Source: Aquiflexum balticum DSM 16537 (GTDB lineage: Bacteria > Bacteroidota > Bacteroidia > Cytophagales > Cyclobacteriaceae). Taken from it: 64,000 nt of DNA. Shown here in pieces: positions 7,351 through 16,937 of this stretch. The stretch covers positions 5,474,001 to 5,538,000 of the forward strand of contig NZ_LT838813.1 of the NCBI RefSeq assembly GCF_900176595.1, read 5' to 3'. The notes under the pieces were generated by a model. It was not told where the DNA came from and searched no databases. It was given only the letters and a program-made list of their open reading frames with translations. How positions within the stretch are numbered: the first letter of the stretch is position 1; every line of letters begins with the position of its first letter. The position numbers and the translations under genes were made by a program.

Positions 7351-8400
7351 ATGAAAAAGATCTTATACATCCTGATCCCTTTGGTCTTAATAGGACTGGT
7401 GGTGGCAAAATTGCTCACAAATAAGCAAATCGCTGAAGAGCGGGTCTATCTTTATGATCGTGAGCAGCCTGTACAGGTTACTGCCATGCGAGTAAAACAA
7501 GCAAGCCTTCAACCTGAATACAGCTTTACCGGCACCTTAGATCCCAATAGAGAAAGTAAGCTCAGTGCTGAAATTCAAGGGAAAGTCAACCGTATTTTGG
7601 TAGAGGAAGGCGCAACTGTCAGAAAAGGACAAGTACTTATCCAATTGGATGATACCTTGCTACAGCTACAGCTGAAGGCCGCTGAAGTCCAGGTCAAAGG
7701 CTTGGAAGCCGACCTTAAACGTTATCGCGTCCTGGTTGAAAATGAAGCCATACAGGGCATACAATTGGAAAAAACTGAATTGGCACTTGAAACAGCCCAA
7801 GTTCAGGTCAGCACCCTCAAAGAACAAATCAATAAGTCCCAAATCCGTGCTCCTTTTGATGGCATCATTACTGCCCAACTTACAGAGGAAGGTGATTTTG
7901 CAGCTCCCGGAAAACCACTGCTGCAACTTACGGACATTAGGCAACTCAAATTAGGAATTCAGGTACCCGAAAAAGACCTTAAGCTTTTTGAATTAGGTAA
8001 AGTATATACGGTCAGTATTCCTGCCATCCCTGTGGAAATCAACGGAAAAGTAAATCTGATAGGAAGCAGAGGAAATCCTGCCAATAGTTTCCCGGTGGAA
8101 ATCATCGTTTCTAATCTGTCCAAAAAAGAAATCAAAGCAGGAATGTTCGGTAAATTAATCCTAAAAGACAATACAGAAATTACCGGAATTTTGATCCCTT
8201 CTGCCGCCATATTGGGCTCCGACCTCGAACCTCAGGTGTATATCGTCAATGAGGGCAAAGCAATGATCCGGAATATTCAGATTGAAAAAAGGATGCAGGA
8301 TCAGGTTATTGTCCGCTCCGGACTTAAAGAAAATGAAGTCGTTATTATCGGAGGTCTGATCAATGTATTTGAGGGTGCTTCAGTAATAACAAACCTTTAA
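7351..8400 (+). CDS. RND efflux periplasmic adaptor (HlyD/AcrA-type membrane fusion protein)
   Basis: 349 residues with an N-terminal membrane anchor (KKILYILIPLVLIGLVVAKL), split lipoyl domain (ESKLSAEIQGKVNRILVEEG and IRAPFDGIITAQLTEEGDF), a short alpha-hairpin, and a beta-barrel plus membrane-proximal domain toward the C-terminus. It links the inner membrane transporter to the TolC-like channel. The gene spacing of 7 bases upstream and 10 bases downstream supports one transcript. Confidence 0.93.
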   Translation: MKKILYILIPLVLIGLVVAKLLTNKQIAEERVYLYDREQPVQVTAMRVKQASLQPEYSFTGTLDPNRESKLSAEIQGKVNRILVEEGATVRKGQVLIQLDDTLLQLQLKAAEVQVKGLEADLKRYRVLVENEAIQGIQLEKTELALETAQVQVSTLKEQINKSQIRAPFDGIITAQLTEEGDFAAPGKPLLQLTDIRQLKLGIQVPEKDLKLFELGKVYTVSIPAIPVEINGKVNLIGSRGNPANSFPVEIIVSNLSKKEIKAGMFGKLILKDNTEITGILIPSAAILGSDLEPQVYIVNEGKAMIRNIQIEKRMQDQVIVRSGLKENEVVIIGGLINVFEGASVITNL

Positions 8401-8410
8401 TCCTACCGCC

Positions 8411-11400
8411 ATGAACATTACCTCCATATCAATCAACAGGCCTTCGCTGATAATTGTGCTTTTCAGCGTATTTATCCTCTTGGGCTACATAGGATTTACC
8501 AATCTTTCCTATGAGCTGATGCCTGACTTTAATCAGCCGGTTGTGGTGATTAAAACTGTCTATCCAGGTGCTGAACCGGAAGAAGTGGAAAGCTCGGTTT
8601 CACAAAAGATAGAGGATGCACTCTCCAATCTGGAGGGCGTAGACTACCTGGTCACCAAATCCCTTCCCAATGCATCAGTAGTAATAGCCAATATGAAATA
8701 TGGTGTGGATCTGGACAAGGCCATGTTGGATGCCCAACGCTATATCGATAATATCCGAAAAGATTTACCCGAACAGGTTCTTTCTCCGGAAATGAGCAAA
8801 GTGTCGCCCAATGACCTGCCCATCATGTCCATTACGGCTACAAGTAAATTGAGCAGTACCGCTTTTTACCAAAATATGATAGATGAATACCTCCCTCAAA
8901 TTCAGCAGATAAAAGGGGTAGCTGAAATCACTGTATTGGGTGGTGAGCAACGGGAAGTTCAGGTCAAAGTAGACCAGGAAAAACTGCGTCAGTACAAAGT
9001 TTCCCTCAACCAGGTAGTAGAAGCTATCAACCGCTCAGGTCTGGATATTCCTGCCGGAATAGTCCAGACAGATAAAAAACAGAGTTCAGTCCGACTGACC
9101 GGAAAATTCAATACCCTGGAGGATTTCCAGCATGTACAGGTTGCTATGCCCATTCAGGGAAGTCCTGTTTATGTTAGGGATTTAGCTATTGTGAAGGACG
9201 GTATCAAAGAAATCACCTCTGTCAGCCGCTATAATGGTCAGGAAGGCATAGGCCTCATGCTTAAAAAGCAAGGAGATGCCAATGCTGTAGATGTTTCCCG
9301 CGCCGTTCGGGAAAAACTATCACAACTCGAAAAACTGCATGCTGCCGAAGGGGTAAGTTTCATCATCGCAGATGACAGTACCGACAATACCATTGCAGCG
9401 GTAAATTCCGTGGTATTTGATCTGATTTTAGCCGTGATTCTGGTTTCATTGGTAATGCTGCTTTTTTTGAGAAGTTTCAGAAACTCCCTTATCGTCTTGG
9501 TGGCTATTCCAACTTCTTTGGTCACTGCGTTTGCGGTGATGTGGATCTTGGGCTATACATTGAACTTAATGACTTTGCTGGCCATGTCGCTGATTATTGG
9601 GATTTTGGTGGATGATGCCACGGTGGTTTTGGAAAATATCCAGAGACACTTGGATATGGGCAAAAAAAAGCGGAAAGCTGCTATGGAAGGGCGTATGGAG
9701 ATCGGATTTTCTGCAATTTCGATTACCTTGGTGGATGTGGTGGTTTTCCTGCCAATTCTCTTTCTTCAGGTATTTGTTGCAGATATGCTGAAACAATTTT
9801 CAGTAGTGGTCATCACCTCCACCTTAACCAGTTTATTGGTAGGTTTTACGCTGACTCCCTGGATGGCATCAAGAATCGGTAAATCTGAAGATCTGCAACC
9901 CAGCAATGCCTTTAACCGGTTTTTGATCTGGTTTGAACTTCAATTGGAACATTTTATTTCCTGGTACGGGAGACAACTTGCCTGGGTGTTGGATCATAAA
10001 CTGGCTTTTGTTGGAATAGTTCTGGCTCTTTTTGCAATGACCGGCTTAATCTTGAAACAGGGAATTATCGGCAAAGAGCTGATAGCTACCGGAGATCAGG
10101 GGAAATTCAGGATATATCTGGAATATGATAAATCCACAAGCATCAAAGAGAACAATATCAGAACACTTGAAGTAGAACAATTTCTGCTTCAACAGCCTGA
10201 AGTATCCACAGTGTTCAGCAATGTGGGTGGCCCTTCTACCGGAATAGGAAGTTTAGGGGTAGGTTCAGCTTATAAGTCTGAATTGACGGTGCAATTGAAA
10301 GATGCCAAAGAAAGAAACAAAGTCCCGACCGAAACCTACATGAAAAATGTACGGGAAGAATTGAAAAAAGAATTTCCAGGAGCAAGCTATGGGATGTCGG
10401 CCTTAGGCTTGGTTCCCCGGTCTGCACCCATAGAATTGACTCTTAGTGGACCCAACCAGGATAAAGTCATGGCTGAAGCCAAAAATTTAAAAACCGTTAT
10501 TGAAAATATTCCCGGAGCAGACTTTGTCAAATTATCCGTGGAAGAAGGCAGTCCTGAATTTCAGATCATCCCTGACCAGGACAAGTTACAGCGATTAGGC
10601 CTCAATAATGCCTATGTTGGCTTGAATGTGAGAAATGCGCTCAGTGGCAACGATGATGCTACTTTGACGCAGGAGGGTACTGAATACCCCATTCGAATAC
10701 AATTGGATAATTTCAACAGACAGAATTTTGATGATGTAAAGCGATTGCTTTTGGTCAATCCCATGGGAATACCCATCGAACTTTCACAGGTCGCGGAGAT
10801 TGTGCAGGACAAATCCCCTTCCCTTTTGGAGAGGAAAGACAGACAGCCCGCGGTGACCATTACGGCCGATGCCCTTGGAAGACCATCAGGAACAGTAGCG
10901 GATGAGGTGGTAGCCTATTTTAAGGAAAATCCCCTTCCTGAAGATATCAGCTATGTTTGGGGATCGGACATCAAAAGGCAAAATGACAGCTTTGGGGCTT
11001 TGGGATCTGTTCTTTTGATTTCCTTCCTCTTGATTTATTTGATCATGGTGGCCTTATATGATAGTTTCATCTATCCTTTTGTGGTCTTATTTTCAATCCC
11101 TGTGGCAGTTATAGGTGCTTTCTTGGCACTCAACCTTTCTATGAACAATCTCAGTTTGTTTGCCCTCCTCGGCCTGATTATGCTGATGGGCTTGGTAACC
11201 AAAAACGCCATCCTGATAGTGGATTTCACCAATCAGCTTAAGGAAAAAGGCTATTCCGTCCGAGATGCCCTGATGGAAGCCGGAAAAGGCAGGATGCGTC
11301 CTATCCTGATGACTACTTTGTCCATGGTATTTGGAATGCTCCCTATTGCCCTGGCTGCAGGCACTGCTTCCGAATGGAAAAACGGATTGGCATGGGTGAT

Positions 11401-11530
11401 AATCGGTGGACTGCTTTCCTCATTGATACTGACTGTATATTTGGTACCTGTGGTCTATGAAGCTATCGAAATGCTTAGGCAAAAGCTTAGTAGAAAACCA
11501 AGTGACGAAATAGAAAAGAAGGTAGCGTAA
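8411..11530 (+). CDS. RND family multidrug/solute efflux transporter (AcrB-like)
   Basis: 1039 residues, full length for a HAE-RND transporter. Twelve membrane helices in two halves with two large periplasmic loops. Proton-relay residues are recognisable: the DD pair in GILVDDATVVLENIQRH and the Lys in GLVTKNAILIVDFTNQ, matching the D407/D408 and K940 environments of AcrB. It drives export of hydrophobic substrates through the adaptor and the TolC-like channel encoded upstream. The gene is followed by a REP-like repeat block rather than a clear terminator. The substrate range is unknown; no metal-specific methionine signature was noticed. Confidence 0.95.
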   Translation: MNITSISINRPSLIIVLFSVFILLGYIGFTNLSYELMPDFNQPVVVIKTVYPGAEPEEVESSVSQKIEDALSNLEGVDYLVTKSLPNASVVIANMKYGVDLDKAMLDAQRYIDNIRKDLPEQVLSPEMSKVSPNDLPIMSITATSKLSSTAFYQNMIDEYLPQIQQIKGVAEITVLGGEQREVQVKVDQEKLRQYKVSLNQVVEAINRSGLDIPAGIVQTDKKQSSVRLTGKFNTLEDFQHVQVAMPIQGSPVYVRDLAIVKDGIKEITSVSRYNGQEGIGLMLKKQGDANAVDVSRAVREKLSQLEKLHAAEGVSFIIADDSTDNTIAAVNSVVFDLILAVILVSLVMLLFLRSFRNSLIVLVAIPTSLVTAFAVMWILGYTLNLMTLLAMSLIIGILVDDATVVLENIQRHLDMGKKKRKAAMEGRMEIGFSAISITLVDVVVFLPILFLQVFVADMLKQFSVVVITSTLTSLLVGFTLTPWMASRIGKSEDLQPSNAFNRFLIWFELQLEHFISWYGRQLAWVLDHKLAFVGIVLALFAMTGLILKQGIIGKELIATGDQGKFRIYLEYDKSTSIKENNIRTLEVEQFLLQQPEVSTVFSNVGGPSTGIGSLGVGSAYKSELTVQLKDAKERNKVPTETYMKNVREELKKEFPGASYGMSALGLVPRSAPIELTLSGPNQDKVMAEAKNLKTVIENIPGADFVKLSVEEGSPEFQIIPDQDKLQRLGLNNAYVGLNVRNALSGNDDATLTQEGTEYPIRIQLDNFNRQNFDDVKRLLLVNPMGIPIELSQVAEIVQDKSPSLLERKDRQPAVTITADALGRPSGTVADEVVAYFKENPLPEDISYVWGSDIKRQNDSFGALGSVLLISFLLIYLIMVALYDSFIYPFVVLFSIPVAVIGAFLALNLSMNNLSLFALLGLIMLMGLVTKNAILIVDFTNQLKEKGYSVRDALMEAGKGRMRPILMTTLSMVFGMLPIALAAGTASEWKNGLAWVIIGGLLSSLILTVYLVPVVYEAIEMLRQKLSRKPSDEIEKKVA

Positions 11531-11549
11531 CAGAAGTCTATATAAACCC

Positions 11550-11782
11550 GCTTCTCAGGATTTGCAATCCCGAGGACAGATAATGGGAATTTGTAATTAA
11601 ATGCTCCTCGTGATTTGTAATCCCGAGGACAGATAATCGGAATTTGTAATTCCACTAGACCTAACTCTAAACTACACCAGGATTACAAATCCTGTTTATC
11701 TGTGGTTCGACATTACAAATATCGAACAGCAGCTACTAAGGATTTGCAATCCCGAGGACAGATAATGGGAATTTGTAATTCC
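11550..11782. repeat. REP/BIME-like palindrome cluster, copy A
   Basis: Three short hairpins of the family with loop TGC or TGT (stems such as AATCCCGAG with the partner on the other side) and two of the reverse family with ACA in the loop, separated by the conserved linkers GGACAGATAAT and TTATCTGT. It starts 20 bases after the RND gene. The first unit has stem mismatches (CTTCTCAGGATT), so this copy is more worn than those at 20231, 20889, 22635 and 32349. Confidence 0.8.
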
Positions 11783-12074
11783 AAAAGGACCAACTTAAAT
11801 CCGACCAATATTAGAGTACATTCTATCTAGATTTTGAGACGAACATTCGGTAAAAATAACTGCAACTTGTGAGCAGCAATCTCAGAGACAAAACCTAGAA
11901 ATTTAAATTTCTACAAAAGTCTGGGAAACATTCAATCTTCCTAAAGAAAAAAAGAGCGCACCCAAAGATTATTTCCCATATATTTCATAAATCAGGTGAC
12001 AAAAGTCATAAATACTCAGATAATAGATAGCTACCTTCAAGGGTGCATTAAATAAACCTCAAAATCTCCTAGCC

Positions 12075-12332
12075 ATGCTAAAAATCAAAAAAAATATCGC
12101 CATCAGTGATTCTGGGTTTGTGTTTGACCCCGGTACGGGTGATTCCTATTCTCTGAATCCAACCGGATTGGAAATAGTACAGATGATCAAATCGGGCAAA
12201 TCCTATGAAGAAATACTTCAAGAAATGATAGCGAAATATGAAATGGATGGGGAATCCTTTGAGAGATACTTTTATGACTTCACCACTACACTTAAGCAAA
12301 TGAAACTTACGGAAACCCATGGAGAAGAGTAA
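12075..12332 (+). CDS. PqqD-like peptide-binding protein
   Basis: 85 residues. The pattern of an N-terminal three-strand wing (LKIKKNIAISDSGFVFDPGT) with GDSYSLNPTGLEIVQMIKSG and C-terminal helices matches the PqqD/RRE fold, which in other systems binds a precursor peptide and presents it to a modifying enzyme. First gene of a compact operon; its stop lies 14 bases inside the next gene, an ATP-grasp ligase, so the two proteins are probably made in equal amounts. No obvious precursor peptide gene is seen next to it. Leader peptide binding is therefore inferred from fold only. Confidence 0.75.
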   Translation: MLKIKKNIAISDSGFVFDPGTGDSYSLNPTGLEIVQMIKSGKSYEEILQEMIAKYEMDGESFERYFYDFTTTLKQMKLTETHGEE

Positions 12333-13365
12333 ATTAACGGTCGCTTTATCCGGACTTAATAATATTGACAGCCCCGGGCCGGGAATACCGGTCACACGGG
12401 GATTACGGGATTCTCTTAAAATTGATCCGAAAATCATCGGATTGGCCTATGATAATCTGGAACCCGGACCTTATATGCATGAGCTGATTGACAAAACCTA
12501 CAAGGTGCCCTACCCTTCCGATGGAGTTGAGCCACTATTGGAAAGAATCAGATACATCCATGAAAAGGAACACATTGATGTGCTTATTCCCAATTTTGAT
12601 TCAGAACTTTTCACGTTCATGAAATCAGAAAAAGTGCTAAAAGAGATGGGTATCAGGACTTTTCTTCCTACCATGCAGCAGTTTGAAGAAAGACATAAAT
12701 CCAACCTGCCTCAGTTTGGAGAAAAATATGGCGTGAAAGTCCCATACAGTGAGCCCATTGGCAGTATCATGGATTTTAGAAAAATCGAGGACAAATTTGA
12801 ATACCCTGTAGTCGTCAAGGGTAAGTTCTATGATGCCTACATTGCCTATGATTTCGAACAAGTAGGGATTTATCTCAATAAAATCGCGGCCAAATGGGGA
12901 CTACCTATCGTAATTCAGGAATTTGTCAAAGGTACGGAAGTCAATGTGGTAGCACTGGGGGACGGGAATGGCAATACTATTGGAGCGGTACCTATGCGAA
13001 AAACGTATATTACAGATAAAGGGAAAGGCTGGGGCGGAATCACTTTAGAAGACCCTGTGATGCTGGAATTGACCCATAAGATCATTTCCCAAACCAAATG
13101 GAGAGGTGGTATGGAACTGGAACTTATCCGGACTTCAGACAATGAACTCTATATGATAGAAATTAACCCAAGATTACCTGCATGGGTCTATCTGGCTGTT
13201 GCCGCCGGACAAAATCTACCGGAAGCACTGGTCATGTTGGCTATGGAAATGGAGGTAAAGCCCTTCACCCACTACGAAGTCGGGAAAATGTTCATCAGGT
13301 ATTCCTATGACATGATCTGCGATTTGAAAGAATTTGAACAGCTCTCCACTAAAGGAGAACTTTAA
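12319..13365 (+). CDS. ATP-grasp ligase (carbamoyl-phosphate-synthase-like)
   Basis: 348 residues. N-terminal Rossmann-like part (VALSGLNNIDSPGPGIPVTR, DVLIPNFDSELF) and an ATP-grasp domain with the nucleotide loop around YPVVVKGKFYDAYIAY, the adenine-side segment IVIQEFVKGTEVNVV and the metal-binding MIEINPRLPAW. Family members join a carboxylate to an amine or thiol with ATP hydrolysis. Overlaps the PqqD-like gene and is followed 19 bases later by a PLP decarboxylase-like gene, so it may ligate an amino-acid-derived amine or build a short peptide. Substrate unknown. Confidence 0.85.
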   Translation: MEKSKLTVALSGLNNIDSPGPGIPVTRGLRDSLKIDPKIIGLAYDNLEPGPYMHELIDKTYKVPYPSDGVEPLLERIRYIHEKEHIDVLIPNFDSELFTFMKSEKVLKEMGIRTFLPTMQQFEERHKSNLPQFGEKYGVKVPYSEPIGSIMDFRKIEDKFEYPVVVKGKFYDAYIAYDFEQVGIYLNKIAAKWGLPIVIQEFVKGTEVNVVALGDGNGNTIGAVPMRKTYITDKGKGWGGITLEDPVMLELTHKIISQTKWRGGMELELIRTSDNELYMIEINPRLPAWVYLAVAAGQNLPEALVMLAMEMEVKPFTHYEVGKMFIRYSYDMICDLKEFEQLSTKGEL

Positions 13366-13384
13366 ACAGCAAAATGAAATAGCC

Positions 13385-14742
13385 ATGACCAAATTAATAT
13401 TCGAAAGGCCCACCATACAGCGCATCAATGCCGGGCTGCCCAGTAAATACGGCATGTCGCACAAATTGGAACCCATCAGTCATATAGACAATGTTTCTAT
13501 CAAATCCTTAATAGATTCCTACGGTTCTCCCTTATTTATCATCTCTGAATCCACCATCAGAAAAACCTACAAAAATGCTTTTAGGGCCTTCAGTTCGCGG
13601 TATCCGAAAGTCCAATTTGCATGGTCTTATAAAACTAACTACCTCAATGCGGTCTGTAATATTTACCATCAGGAAGGTTCCTGGGCGGAGGTAGTTTCGG
13701 GCTTTGAATACGACAAGGCCTTGGCCAACGGCGTACCGGGTGAATTGATCATATTCAACGGTCCGGATAAAAGCAGGCAGGATCTGGAAAAAGCCATCAA
13801 AAAAGGCTCCCTGATCCATATCGATCACTTTGACGAATTATATGAGATTATTTCCCTCTCCAAAGAAATCGAAGAAAGACCCAAAGTAGCCATTCGTGTC
13901 AATATGGATACCGGAATTTACCCCCGTTGGGACAGGTTTGGATTCAATTATGAAAACGGTGAAGCCTGGGATGCCCTCAACCGGATCATGGCCAACAAAA
14001 AACTGGATTTATTGGGTCTGCATACCCATATCGGAACTTATATGATGAGTACGGATGCCTACAAAATAGCCGCAACCAAATTGGCTTCACTTGCAGTCAG
14101 GTTGGAACAAAAACATGGGCACGTCCTTCAATATATTGATATGGGCGGTGGTTTTGCCTCAAAAAATACCCTCAGAGGGGCATATTATCCGGGACTGATA
14201 CTACTCCATCATTTGATGACTTTGCTGAGGCCATTACTTCAGCACTGATGAGCAGTGAAATCAAACCTGATAACCTTCCTATGTTGATTTTGGAAAATGG
14301 TCGTGCGCTGATTGATGATGCCGGTTATTTAGCGGGTACAGTTCTTGCCAATAAAAGATTGGCAGATGGCAGAAGGGCTACGATTATTGATGCAGGTGTC
14401 AATATCTTGTTTACTGCATTTTGGTACGAACATGACATCAGGCCTGTGGAACCAGTCTCCGAACAGACAGAAGATACAACCATTTATGGGCCATTATGTA
14501 TGAATATTGATGTCATCAGGGGAAATGTTATGTTCCCTCTCCTTAAAAAAGGAGATCAATATGTCATCAGAAGAGTTGGGGCCTACAACAACACCCAATG
14601 GCTGCAATTCATCAGCATGAGACCTAATGTAGTGATGCTTGATGCAAAGGGGAATCCACATTTGATCAGAAAAAACGAAACGCTGGAAACCATAAATTCT
14701 CAGGAACTGACACCTGAACACCTGAAAAATTTCGACCTATAA
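13385..14742 (+). pseudogene. PLP-dependent (fold III) amino acid decarboxylase, LysA/ODC-like, frameshifted
   Basis: Two reading frames together make one protein of about 450 residues. Frame 1 (ATG at 13385 to about 14194) holds the alanine-racemase-like barrel with the PLP lysine in WSYKTN, the HTHIG motif and a GGGFASKNT phosphate loop. At 14194-14195 the frame shifts: the second frame reads DTTPSFDDFAEAITSALMSS and continues to 14742 with LILENGRALIDDAGYL and the GPLCMNID motif that supplies the active-site Cys and Asp. The missing base is most simply an A giving GGA-ACT-GAT. Start 13385 is preferred over an earlier ATG at 13334 that lies within the ATP-grasp gene. Either a true pseudogene or a sequence error; all catalytic motifs are otherwise intact. 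Confidence 0.8.
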
Positions 14743-14759
14743 CCATATTTGACTTAGCC

Positions 14760-16937
14760 ATGAAAAAACTGGCATGGTTTCCGGAAGCACTGTTCAACAG
14801 CTACGCACAGGTATTCTTTTCCAATAACAAATGGTTTGGAATTATCCTGTTATTGCTGACTTTCGTGGATTTCTATGTAGGAATCTTTGGACTGATATCA
14901 GTGACCACTGCATTGTTTACCGGCTATTTTATCGGCCTCTATGAAAATAATATCCGGCAGGGTTATTATGGATTCAATTCATTGCTGGTAGGTGTTGGCC
15001 TGTCCATCTACTTCCAACCCAGTCCGCTGCTTTTGGTCTTGGTGATTATCTCAGGAATGCTGACGGTATTTTTATCGCTTGCTTTTGAGGGCATTTTGGG
15101 AAAATATGGCCTTCCCTTTCTGAGTTTGCCTTTCATCCTTGTTTTTTGGATACTCAGGTTGGCTACCCGAGAGTTTGAATCTTTGGGATTAAGTGAAAGG
15201 GGCGTTTATGTATTGAATGAATTATATCTACTGGGTGGAAGGAATTTGGTCACCATGTATGAATGGTGGAACCAAATCCCATTTCACACCTCTTTAAAAA
15301 CATATTTTCTTTCCATTGGTGCAATTTTCTTTCAGCAGAATGTCTTTTCGGGTTTTTTTGCTGCCCTTGGTTTATTGATTTATTCCAGAATAGGTTTCAC
15401 GCTTTCTTTGTTGGGTTTCTACATTGCCTACCTGTTTTATATTCTGTTGGGTGTTCCCTTCTCGGAGGTTTCTTACAGCTACATAGGCTTCAATTATATC
15501 CTGACCGCCATCGCATTGGGAGGCTATTTTATCATCCCGAATAGAAGCACCTATTTAAGCCTGTTATTTATCATCCCCATCACTGCGGTGATAGGTATTT
15601 CCCTTCAGCAAGTTTTTAATCTTTTTTATTTGCCGGTGCATTCATTCCCATTCAATGTGACCGTATTGCTGTTTCTCTATGGACTGAAATTCAGGGTGGA
15701 CAATCGGATAGGTTTGAGTACCATTTTCTGGCAACAGCAATCGCCGGAAAAAAACCTGTATAACTTTCTCACTTTCCAGGAGAGGTTTGGCAAAGGAAGT
15801 CCATTGCCCATTTATTTACCCTTTTTCGGGGAATGGACAGTGACCCAGGGTCATAATGGAACTTTTACCCACAAAGACGATTGGAGACATGCTTGGGATT
15901 TTGAAATTCAGGACGAGCAGGGAAAAACTTACCAAGATGAGGGAGACTTTCTTACAGACTACTATTGCTTTGACAAAAATGTATTGGCTCCTGCAGATGG
16001 AGAAGTTGAAACTTTGGTCAATGACATAGAAGACAATTCAATTGGAAAAAGAAACCTGGATAAAAACTGGGGCAATACAATAGTCATCAAACATTCGGAA
16101 TTTTTATTCAGCAAACTCAGTCACCTGAAAAAAGGCTCCATATTGCCAAAAATCGGGGACAAAGTATTTAAAGGAGAAATCATTGCCAAAGCCGGAAATT
16201 CAGGCAATTCCGCTTATCCGCACCTCCACTTTCAGTTGCAAGCCACTCCTTTTATCGGTTCTAAAACCATCGATTATCCTCTTTCAGATTTTTGGATGAA
16301 ATATGAGGAAAAAGAAACTTTGGAGGCAGTCGGTAATCCTCCAATGCTGGCAAAAGTTTCCACTTTAACTCCTAATCCGCAACTGAAAAAGGCCTTTTCT
16401 TTTGTCATTGGCAACCAAATCCAATGGGAAACCAATAAAGGGGAAAAAGTCATTTGGGAAGTAAAAAGGGACTACTTGCTCAATACTTACCTTGAATGTA
16501 AAGCAACAGATTCCAGAGCTTTTTATAAATTGGATGAAGGGACTCTCCATTTAATCCATTTTGTGGGTAACCGGAAATCTTTGTTATATCAATTTTATTT
16601 GGCTGCTTATAAAATCAGCTTTGGATATTCCAATAAGCTCCAATTGAGGGACAGTTTCCCGGTAAATATGGTCTTCAATCCAAATAGGATATTTTTTCAG
16701 GATATTATTGCACCCTTTTATCGGTTTTTAAAAGGAGAGTATCTTCTTTCCTACCCCGATAAGGCAAGGGGATTGGGGCAGCAAAATATAGTGCTCAATG
16801 GTAAGGCAATCAAATCAGCGTTCGGGAAAGAAATCGAACATTCCGAGTTTCTATTTCAGATTGGGGCCAATGGATTACAAAATTTTCAGTTTAAAAACAA
16901 AAACCTTCAAACCCAGGCAAAATGTACAGGAAGCTGA
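14760..16937 (+). CDS. Urea-transporter-like channel fused to an M23 peptidase domain
   Basis: 725 residues. Residues 1-320 form a hydrophobic bundle with two copies of a urea transporter signature of the form LPxxSxPF (LPFLSLPF near 125, LPVHSFPF near 295) and the repeated GFNSLLVG and GFNYILTA segments, as in the UT family. Residues 360-520 are an M23 (LytM) metallopeptidase with the zinc ligands in RHAWDFE (HxxxD) and PHLHFQ (HxH), so activity is plausible. The last 200 residues are unassigned. The pair could pass a small solute and trim a peptide or peptidoglycan. The next gene starts 16 bases inside this one. Location inner membrane, peptidase side not certain. Confidence 0.8.
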   Translation: MKKLAWFPEALFNSYAQVFFSNNKWFGIILLLLTFVDFYVGIFGLISVTTALFTGYFIGLYENNIRQGYYGFNSLLVGVGLSIYFQPSPLLLVLVIISGMLTVFLSLAFEGILGKYGLPFLSLPFILVFWILRLATREFESLGLSERGVYVLNELYLLGGRNLVTMYEWWNQIPFHTSLKTYFLSIGAIFFQQNVFSGFFAALGLLIYSRIGFTLSLLGFYIAYLFYILLGVPFSEVSYSYIGFNYILTAIALGGYFIIPNRSTYLSLLFIIPITAVIGISLQQVFNLFYLPVHSFPFNVTVLLFLYGLKFRVDNRIGLSTIFWQQQSPEKNLYNFLTFQERFGKGSPLPIYLPFFGEWTVTQGHNGTFTHKDDWRHAWDFEIQDEQGKTYQDEGDFLTDYYCFDKNVLAPADGEVETLVNDIEDNSIGKRNLDKNWGNTIVIKHSEFLFSKLSHLKKGSILPKIGDKVFKGEIIAKAGNSGNSAYPHLHFQLQATPFIGSKTIDYPLSDFWMKYEEKETLEAVGNPPMLAKVSTLTPNPQLKKAFSFVIGNQIQWETNKGEKVIWEVKRDYLLNTYLECKATDSRAFYKLDEGTLHLIHFVGNRKSLLYQFYLAAYKISFGYSNKLQLRDSFPVNMVFNPNRIFFQDIIAPFYRFLKGEYLLSYPDKARGLGQQNIVLNGKAIKSAFGKEIEHSEFLFQIGANGLQNFQFKNKNLQTQAKCTGS

